This document shows, in pieces, positions 58,362 through 64,000 of a stretch of DNA of 64,000 bases; within the stretch, counting starts at the first letter, position 1, and the number at the start of each line of letters is the position of its first letter. The stretch comes from Kineosporia sp. A_224 (GTDB lineage Bacteria; Actinomycetota; Actinomycetes; Actinomycetales; Kineosporiaceae). Location: positions 1 through 64,000 of the forward strand of contig NZ_MWLN01000181.1 of the NCBI RefSeq assembly GCF_002198655.1, written 5' to 3'. Both the position numbers and the translations under genes were made by a program. A model generated the notes under the pieces. The model did not search any database. It worked only from the letters and a program-made list of their open reading frames with translations, and was not told the DNA's origin.

Positions 58362-59255
58362 TCAGCGGAAGACGACCGTGCTCGCCGCGTTCAGGAGCAC
58401 CCGGTGCTCGGTGTGCCAGCGGAGGGCGCGGGAGAGCACCTGCGCCTCGACGTCGCGACCGGCCGCGGCGAAGTCGTCGGCGCTCATCGCGTGGTCGACC
58501 CGCAGGACGTCCTGCTCGATGATCGGGCCCTCGTCGAGGTCCGGCGTCACGTAGTGCGCGGTCGCGCCGACGAGCTTGACGCCGCGGCGGTGCGCCTGGT
58601 GGTACGGCTTGGCGCCCTTGAAGCTCGGCAGGAACGAGTGGTGGATGTTGATCATCCGGCCGGGCATCGAGCCGCACATCTCGTCCGAGAGCACCTGCAT
58701 GTAGCGCGCCAGGACGACGAGCTCGACGTCCAGCTCGCTGACGAGCCCGCGCAGCCGGGCCTCGGCGGCCTCCTTGCTGCCGGGCTCCTTCGTCACGGGC
58801 ACGTGGTGGAAGGGCACCCCGTAGAACTCGGCGAGCGGCGCGAGCGCGGTGTGGTTGCTGACGATCGCGGGGACGTCGATCGGCAGGCTGCCGTTGCGGG
58901 CCCGGAAGAGCAGGTCGTTGAGGCAGTGCCCGCCGAGGCTGACCATGACGAGCGTGCGGGTCTTGCGGGCGGACTGGTGCACCTGCCACGTCATCCCGAA
59001 CTTCTGCGCGACCGGCTCGACCGCGGACCGGAACCCGGCGCCGAAGGCCGAGACGTCGGCGTCGGGGAGCGGTGCTGCGGCACCCGGGCGGGCCGCGGGC
59101 GCGACGGCGACGCGCATGAAGAAGGTGCCGGTGCCCGGGTCCTCGAACTGCTGGCTCGAGGTGATGTTGCCGCCGGCGTCGACGATCGCGCCGGTGACGG
59201 CGTGGACGATCCCGGGGGTGTCGGGGCAGGACAGCGTCAGCACGTGCGTGGTCAC
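58362..59255 (-). CDS. purU: Formyltetrahydrofolate deformylase
   Basis: A 297-residue enzyme that hydrolyses 10-formyl-tetrahydrofolate to formate and tetrahydrofolate. An N-terminal ACT domain (residues 1-80: LTLSCPDTPGIVHAVTGAIVDAGGNI) precedes a PurN-like catalytic domain. Asn203 and His205 in NIHHSFLP and Asp241 in DEGPIIEQD match the catalytic triad. GTG 59255 has TAGCCT (59263-59268, reverse strand) seven bases upstream, so it is probably leaderless. It may balance the one-carbon pool used by PurN and PurH elsewhere in the window and fed by the GcvT-type dehydrogenase. Confidence 0.95.
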   Translation of the reverse strand: MTTHVLTLSCPDTPGIVHAVTGAIVDAGGNITSSQQFEDPGTGTFFMRVAVAPAARPGAAAPLPDADVSAFGAGFRSAVEPVAQKFGMTWQVHQSARKTRTLVMVSLGGHCLNDLLFRARNGSLPIDVPAIVSNHTALAPLAEFYGVPFHHVPVTKEPGSKEAAEARLRGLVSELDVELVVLARYMQVLSDEMCGSMPGRMINIHHSFLPSFKGAKPYHQAHRRGVKLVGATAHYVTPDLDEGPIIEQDVLRVDHAMSADDFAAAGRDVEAQVLSRALRWHTEHRVLLNAASTVVFR

Positions 59256-59311
59256 GTCGTCGAGGCTACCGGCGGCGGGTCACGCCCCCGTGACGCCGCG
59301 TGGAACAGTCC

Positions 59312-60256
59312 TCAGCGGCAGCGGGCCAGCGTCTCGGCGAGCCGGTCGTGGAACTGCCGTCCCCACGCGCTGCCGCCGTCCACGGCGACGACGGCCAGCT
59401 GGTGCCCGACGAGCCACAGGTCGCGCCGCGCCGGGAAGCCCGGGTCGAGGACGCCGCCGGCGTCGCGGTAGCCGGCGAGCAGCCCCGGCCCGACCGGCTC
59501 GAAGACGTCGACGGCGGCCAGGTCGGCCTCGGGGTGCCCGAAGTACGGCGCGGGGTCGACCGCGACCGCCCCGTCCGGCGTCGAGAGCAGGTTGTTCTGC
59601 TGGGCGTCGCCGTGCAGCAGCGCGGGCGGGACGTCGGGGCCGGCGAGCTCGGGCAGCCGCGCGGCGAGCCGCTCGACGGCCCCGACGAACGGGTCGGACG
59701 CGTCGAAGCGCCCGGCGTCGACACCCGCCCGCAGGAACGGCAGCCAGCGCCGCTCGACGAGGAAGTCGCACCATCGCCCGGAGGCGACCGGCCGGCTGCT
59801 CATGGGCAGCGGTCCGAACGAGCCGTCGTACCCGGCCGGGTCCGTGGCACCGAACGCCTCGCCGCGGACGGCGTGCAGCGCGGCGAGCAGGCCGCCGACC
59901 GCGCGCCAGTCGCTCTCGAGGCGGTCGTCGCGGACGGCGACCGCCTCCTGCACGAGGACGTGCCCGCCCGGGACGGCGACCCCGCCCGTTCCGACCGCGA
60001 CCGGCGTCCGGACGCCGGCCCTCGTGGTGAGCAGCGCCAGCGCGGCGACCTCCCGGTCCGTGGCGGCCGCGGCGTCCGGTCCGGTGTGGAGCTTGGCGAA
60101 GACCGTGAGCCCGTCGCCGGCGAGCAGGCCGGCGGGGTGCGAGGCCCGGGCGTCGAGGTCGGTGAACCGTGTGACCCGCCAGGCCCGGCCGCGGTGCGCG
60201 GACACCGCCCGCTCGACGGCGGCGACGGCGTCCGGGGTGAGCAGCGGGTGCGGCAC
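59312..60256 (-). CDS. Fructosamine-kinase-family protein
   Basis: A 314-residue kinase-fold protein. The catalytic loop HGDAQQNNLL has Asp217 (HGD at 215-217), and AVDPAPYFGHPEADLA carries the DPA metal motif in place of DFG, typical of fructosamine-3-kinases. The N-terminal lobe has VFAKLHTGPDAAAATDREVAAL, with the nucleotide Lys. Members phosphorylate fructosamines or ribulosamines for deglycation. GTG 60256 has GGGAGG eight to nine bases upstream. Confidence 0.85.
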   Translation of the reverse strand: MPHPLLTPDAVAAVERAVSAHRGRAWRVTRFTDLDARASHPAGLLAGDGLTVFAKLHTGPDAAAATDREVAALALLTTRAGVRTPVAVGTGGVAVPGGHVLVQEAVAVRDDRLESDWRAVGGLLAALHAVRGEAFGATDPAGYDGSFGPLPMSSRPVASGRWCDFLVERRWLPFLRAGVDAGRFDASDPFVGAVERLAARLPELAGPDVPPALLHGDAQQNNLLSTPDGAVAVDPAPYFGHPEADLAAVDVFEPVGPGLLAGYRDAGGVLDPGFPARRDLWLVGHQLAVVAVDGGSAWGRQFHDRLAETLARCR

Positions 60257-60314
60257 CGGCCCAGCCTCCCGGTCCGGGGGACGCTCGGGCGAGCGAGTAT
60301 GCGGGCGACCGCGG

Positions 60315-61142
60315 TCAGCCGACGGCGATGAGGACGACGCCCGCGACCGCCCCGGCCACGCCGACCACCTGCACGGCCCGCAGCCGCTCGTCGTGGACGA
60401 TCCGCGCGAGCACCGCCGTCACGACCGGGAACAACGACGACAGGACGACGGCCACCCCGACCTGGCCGCGGGTCGAGGCGAGTGCGTAGGCGATGTTCGC
60501 GCCGGTGTCGCCGATACCGACGAAGGCGATCGTCCCGGCGTCCGAGCGGCGCAGCCCGCCGAGGCCGCGGGTGGCCAGTGCGAGCCCGCCGGCGAGGACG
60601 ACGCTCGAGAGCCGCAGCCCCATGAGGGTCTGCGCGGGGTACTGCTCGCTGCCGTGCGCGACGACGAGCATGAGGACGCCGTAGCTCACCGCCGAGAAGA
60701 ACGTCATGGCGAGCACCGCGGCCGTGATCCGGCCCGAGCGCAGGTCGGGGCCGCTCGCGAGGATCGCCCCGACGACGGCGAGCGCGAGCCCGGCGAGCTG
60801 CAGCGGCGGCGGGACGACGCCCCGCGCGAGGTCGACCGCGACGGGCAGCGCCGAGCCGCCGGCCGCGATCGGGGCGACGACGCCCATCGGGCCGCGGGCG
60901 AGCGCCAGGTAGAACGCCGCCAGCCCGACGTAGGCGAGCACCCCGGCGGCGAGCGCGAGCGGCAGCCACTCCCGCCAGCCGGCGAGCCCGCCCGAGGCGA
61001 GCGCCCAGCCGAGCAGGCCGACGAAGCCGACGGCGTGCACCGCACCGGTGACGGCGAGCGGGTGGAGCCGCTTCGTCGCGGTGCCCGCGACGAAGTCCGC
61101 GCCGCCCCACAGCAGGCTCGCGAGCAGCGCGAGGGCGGTCAC
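60315..61142 (-). CDS. EamA/DMT-family transporter
   Basis: A 275-residue membrane protein with ten short helices arranged as two EamA repeats. LLWGGADFVAGTATKRLHPLAVTG opens the first repeat and LALAVVGAILAS closes it. MTFFSAVSYGVLMLVVAHGS opens the second, which ends with VQVVGVAGAVAGVVLIAVG. The substrate is unknown; DMT members export or import amino acids and metabolites. GTG 61142 has GGAGG upstream. It lies 58 bases upstream of the fructosamine-kinase-like gene on the same strand, so the two may be co-transcribed. Confidence 0.88.
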   Translation of the reverse strand: MTALALLASLLWGGADFVAGTATKRLHPLAVTGAVHAVGFVGLLGWALASGGLAGWREWLPLALAAGVLAYVGLAAFYLALARGPMGVVAPIAAGGSALPVAVDLARGVVPPPLQLAGLALAVVGAILASGPDLRSGRITAAVLAMTFFSAVSYGVLMLVVAHGSEQYPAQTLMGLRLSSVVLAGGLALATRGLGGLRRSDAGTIAFVGIGDTGANIAYALASTRGQVGVAVVLSSLFPVVTAVLARIVHDERLRAVQVVGVAGAVAGVVLIAVG

Positions 61143-61268
61143 GGCGGCCTCCGGGCGGTCGGGTCGGTGAGCTGGTCGGGGGAGAGCGGGTCGGGGGAGC
61201 GGGTCGTCCGGAGCCTAATGATGGGATGACCCGACCGACAGTCCGGACCGCACGACAGGCAGGCTCCG

Positions 61269-61281
61269 TAGGATCGCGGTG
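61269..61281 (+). promoter_or_regulatory. -10 element of the holin-phosphodiesterase gene (leaderless)
   Basis: TAGGAT at 61269-61274 ends six bases before GTG 61281. Confidence 0.45.
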
Positions 61282-63497
61282 TGTCCGACGGCCCGAGCAG
61301 GACGGTGTCCGGCGGTGCCCCGGCCGGCCCGGCCCGCCTGGGCACCCGGGACCGGCTGCGGCTGCGGCTCGCGGACGCCGGCAGGGCGTTCGTCGGTCTC
61401 GCCGGCGCGACGCTGGGGTTCGCGATCGCCTCCTCGCTCGTCCCGGGGTTCCGGCTCCACGGCTGGCCCGCGACCGTGACGGCCGCCGTCCTCTTCATGG
61501 CCACCGGCGCGCTGTTCCGCCCGGTGCTCGTCCGCGTCGCCGCCCGGCTCGGCTGGCCCGGGGCGGTGCTGCTCGCGCTGCTCGGGCAGACCGTGGTCGT
61601 CTGGGCCATCGCCCGCGGGGACGCCGGCTCCGGCCCGGGGCTGCTCCTCGCCTCGTTCGCCGCCGCCTGGATCATCGCCGGCGTCACGACGGTGCTCATG
61701 TGGGTCTTCACCGCGGGCACCGACGAGGCGGTCACGGCGAGCCTGGTGCGGCGGGCGATGCGGCGGCGCTCCCGCGGCCGGCAGGCCCGGCCGGCGGACG
61801 CCGACGTCCCCGGCGTCGTCTTCGTCCAGGCCGACGGCGTGCCCTACCCGGTGCTCGAGCTCATGATCATGGCCGGCACGCTGCCGACGCTGTCGCGCTG
61901 GGTCCGCAGCGGCTCGCACGTCATGCGGGAGTGGCGTCCCCGGCTGCCCGCGACGACGCCCGCCAGCCAGATGGGGCTGCTCCACGGCACGACGGACGGC
62001 ATCCCGGCGTTCCGCTGGGTCGACCGCGCGAGCGGCCGGGTCTACGTCGCGAACCGGCCCGCGGACGCGCGGGCCGTCGAGGCGCTGCACTCCGACGGCC
62101 ACGGCCTGCTCGCCGACGACGGGGTCTCCGTGAGCAACCTGTTCACCGGCGACGCCCCGGTCGCCTACGCGACGATGAGCGCCGTCGACCGCACCCAGGA
62201 GACGCTCGCGACCCGACGCGCCGTCTCCCGCTTCCTCGCCCGCCCGGACGGCCTCGCCCGCGGCATCTCCCGGACCGTCGCCGAGATCGTCCGCGAGCGG
62301 TTCCAGGCGGCCCGCGCCCGGCGCCGCGACCTGCACCCACGGGTGCACCGCGGCTGGGCGTTCGCCGTCGAGCGGGCCGCGCTCAACGGCGTCCTGCGCG
62401 ACCTCAACACCTCGCTCGTCGCGACGTCCATGCTCGAGGGCCGCAGGTGCGTCTACGTCGACTACGTCGACTACGACGCGGTCGCCCACCACGCGGGGAT
62501 GCTCCGGCCGGAGTCGCTCGACGCGCTCGCGGGCATCGACGCCGTCCTCGCCCAGCTCGAGAAGGTCGCCGCCGTCGCCCCGCGGCCGTACCGGTTCGTC
62601 GTCCTCTCCGACCACGGGCAGTCCCAGGGCGAGGTCTTCGCCGACCGGTACGGCGAGGACCTCGCCGCGCTCGTCGCCCGGCTCGCGCACGCGGGCGTCA
62701 CCGACGCGACGACCGGCTCCGAGGCGGCGGGCCGGCTCGGTGCCGTCACGGCGTCCGCGGGCAGCGTCGACACCGCGTTCGGCCGGGCGCTGCACGCGGC
62801 CGGCGACCGGATCGAGCGCCGCGGGAACGCCGACGCCGACCGGGCGACGGCGACCCAGCGGGCCGCGGTCGCCGGGCGCGACGGGCCGGGCGACGACGAG
62901 TTCCTCGTCTTCGGCTCGGGCAACCTCGGGCTCGTCTACGTCGCGGGCGAGGACCACCGGCTCTCCCGCGAGGAGCTCGACGCGCGGTTCCCGGCGCTCG
63001 TCACCGGCCTCGTGACCCACCCCGGCGTCGGGTTCGCCGTCGTCCGCTCCGACGAGCACGGGATCGTCGCGGTCGGGCCGGACGGCGAGCACCGGGTCGA
63101 GCGCGGTGAGGTCCTCGGGGTCGACCCGCTCGCACCGTTCGGCGAGCACGCCGCCGAGTTCGTCGCCCGGGCCGCCGCCATGCCGGAGGCGCCCGACGTC
63201 CTCGTCAACAGCCTCATCGACGCGATGGGCGAGGTCGCCGCGTTCGAGGGGCTCGTCGGCTGCCACGGCGGGCTGGGCGGCTGGCAGGACCGGGCGATGG
63301 TCGTGCACCCCGTCGACCTGCCCGCCCCGGACGGGCTCGTCGTCGGTGCCGACACGCTGCACGCCGTCCTCGTCGGATGGCTGGAGCTGCTCGGGCACCG
63401 CCGGGCGCTGCCGCCCCGCCGCGAGCGCCCGTACGCCACGGGCCGCGGCCGGCCTCTTCCGGGGCCGGACGGATCAGGGCAGGATCGCGCGCCATGA
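61281..63497 (+). CDS. Holin_4-type membrane domain fused to a type I phosphodiesterase/nucleotide pyrophosphatase domain
   Basis: A 738-residue fusion. Residues 30-145 form a four-helix membrane module of the 'phage holin family' kind (AFVGLAGATLGFAIASSLVPGF, VLLALLGQTVVVWAIARG, FAAAWIIAGVTTVLMWVF). From about 168 an alkaline-phosphatase-superfamily domain begins: VVFVQADGVPYPVLE (metal Asp), PATTPASQMGLLHG (nucleophile Thr), YVDYVDYDAVAHHAG (Asp/His) and VVLSDHGQSQG (Asp-His). The catalytic metal ligands therefore look complete. The enzymatic domain should face the side opposite or beside the membrane module; substrate may be a phospholipid head group or nucleotide. The stop overlaps the P450 start (ATGA). 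Confidence 0.85.
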   Translation: MSDGPSRTVSGGAPAGPARLGTRDRLRLRLADAGRAFVGLAGATLGFAIASSLVPGFRLHGWPATVTAAVLFMATGALFRPVLVRVAARLGWPGAVLLALLGQTVVVWAIARGDAGSGPGLLLASFAAAWIIAGVTTVLMWVFTAGTDEAVTASLVRRAMRRRSRGRQARPADADVPGVVFVQADGVPYPVLELMIMAGTLPTLSRWVRSGSHVMREWRPRLPATTPASQMGLLHGTTDGIPAFRWVDRASGRVYVANRPADARAVEALHSDGHGLLADDGVSVSNLFTGDAPVAYATMSAVDRTQETLATRRAVSRFLARPDGLARGISRTVAEIVRERFQAARARRRDLHPRVHRGWAFAVERAALNGVLRDLNTSLVATSMLEGRRCVYVDYVDYDAVAHHAGMLRPESLDALAGIDAVLAQLEKVAAVAPRPYRFVVLSDHGQSQGEVFADRYGEDLAALVARLAHAGVTDATTGSEAAGRLGAVTASAGSVDTAFGRALHAAGDRIERRGNADADRATATQRAAVAGRDGPGDDEFLVFGSGNLGLVYVAGEDHRLSREELDARFPALVTGLVTHPGVGFAVVRSDEHGIVAVGPDGEHRVERGEVLGVDPLAPFGEHAAEFVARAAAMPEAPDVLVNSLIDAMGEVAAFEGLVGCHGGLGGWQDRAMVVHPVDLPAPDGLVVGADTLHAVLVGWLELLGHRRALPPRRERPYATGRGRPLPGPDGSGQDRAP

Positions 63498-64000
63498 CGA
63501 CCTTCCTGGACGACGTGACCGTCGAGGACCTCGACGCCGACCCGTACCGGATCTACGCCCGGATGCGCGCCGAGCTCCCGGTCGCGCGCGTCCCCGCCGT
63601 CGACTCCTGGTTCGTCACCCGGCACGCCGACGTCGCGTTCGTCGCCGAGCACCCGGACCTCTTCCCCGCCGCTGCCCCCGGGTCGCCGGTCGAGCGGTCC
63701 TTCGGCGCACCGACGATCATCACCGTCGACGGCCCGGTGCACCACGACCTGCGCCGCGCCTTCGACGGCAACATGCGGCCCAAACGGGTCGAGGGCTACG
63801 TCGACGACCTCGTCCGGCCGATCGCCGCGCGGCACGCGGCGGCGCTCGCCGGGGCCGCGGCGTCGGGGGAGCCCGTCGACCTGCTCGCGACGTACTTCGA
63901 GCCGATCTCGGTGCTGAGCCTGGCCGCCGTCCTCGGGCTCGACCTCGACGCGCAGACGCTGCGCCGCTGGTTCCACGGCATGAGCCTCGGCGCGATCAAC
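63494..64000 (+). CDS. Cytochrome P450, N-terminal part (runs off window)
   Basis: The first 169 residues of a bacterial soluble P450. It starts with VEDLDADPYRIYARMRAELPVARVP, and WFVTRHADVAFVAEHPDLF and ITVDGPVHHDLRRAFDGNMRPKRV match the B-C region (HHDLRR is the heme-propionate-contacting H..LR motif). LLATYFEPISVLSLAAVLGL belongs to helix E. The oxygen-binding and heme-Cys motifs lie beyond the window. The ATG overlaps the stop of the preceding gene by four bases, so the oxidase and the phosphodiesterase are co-translated. Confidence 0.9.
   Translation, partial: MTTFLDDVTVEDLDADPYRIYARMRAELPVARVPAVDSWFVTRHADVAFVAEHPDLFPAAAPGSPVERSFGAPTIITVDGPVHHDLRRAFDGNMRPKRVEGYVDDLVRPIAARHAAALAGAAASGEPVDLLATYFEPISVLSLAAVLGLDLDAQTLRRWFHGMSLGAIN

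Noticed and set aside
61215-63398. Reverse-strand open frame of 727 codons opposite the holin-phosphodiesterase gene
   Set aside because: The forward frame carries catalytic motifs and couples to the P450 start. The reverse frame has none.
1-64000. Mobile element, prophage or integrative island
   Set aside because: No integrase, transposase, tRNA attachment site or phage structural gene was seen. The 'holin' domain at 61281 is fused to an enzyme and is not phage evidence.

Overview
The window is one continuous, very GC-rich chromosomal stretch from an actinobacterium. Gene families (mycothiol-dependent-type DinB protein, DUF3017, PerM-like DUF6350, PknG) and the order pcrA - sucC - sucD - DUF6350 - purN - purH - DUF3017 - mdh suggest Micrococcales, probably a Cellulomonadaceae relative. 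The placement is inference. I saw no transposase, integrase, rRNA, tRNA or CRISPR array.

Layout. 1-7.7 kb holds mostly reverse-strand genes: the N-terminus of a secreted protein, a PIG-L deacetylase, an ECF41-type sigma factor coupled to a Rossmann-fold protein, a GAF regulator with a cupin, a convergent membrane protein/SatD pair, and a hydrolase. 7.8-20.9 kb holds pcrA, two long tandem paralogous secreted proteins of unknown function, a PadR operon, a lipase, a stand-alone B12-binding protein and sucCD. 21-32.3 kb is metabolic: a probable PPi-type PEP carboxykinase bracketed by two copies of one palindromic element, a GntR/ADP-ribosylglycohydrolase operon, and a divergent dimethylglycine-dehydrogenase-like / choline-kinase-like / APC-permease locus whose two promoters each carry a DasR-type operator. 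32.4-37.9 kb has a repeat-rich membrane protein, the PerM-like protein, purN, purH and DUF3017.

38.0-51.1 kb is the outstanding part: ten same-strand genes, mostly joined by 4-base stop/start overlaps. They encode TelA, an unknown protein, a CbbX/SpoVK-type AAA+ ATPase, a GlnX-like four-helix membrane sensor, a GlnH-like lipoprotein, a coiled-coil protein, a PknG-type kinase, a PP2C phosphatase, a VWA protein and an FHA protein. Kinase, phosphatase and FHA protein share a small zinc-ribbon signature. The cluster merges the GlnX-GlnH-PknG nutrient-sensing module with the TelA/VWA/PP2C/kinase combination of Ter-type stress systems, and lies between purine genes and TCA-cycle mdh.

51.2-64 kb has mdh, an AraC regulator, a DinB-like enzyme, an aquaporin, a fasciclin protein, NADP isocitrate dehydrogenase, purU, a fructosamine-kinase-like protein, an EamA transporter, a holin/phosphodiesterase fusion and the start of a cytochrome P450.

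Two patterns recur. At least a dozen genes have a TANNNT-like -10 box five to eight bases before the start codon, as expected for leaderless mRNAs. Most operon ends carry a long near-perfect hairpin, usually without a T tract.
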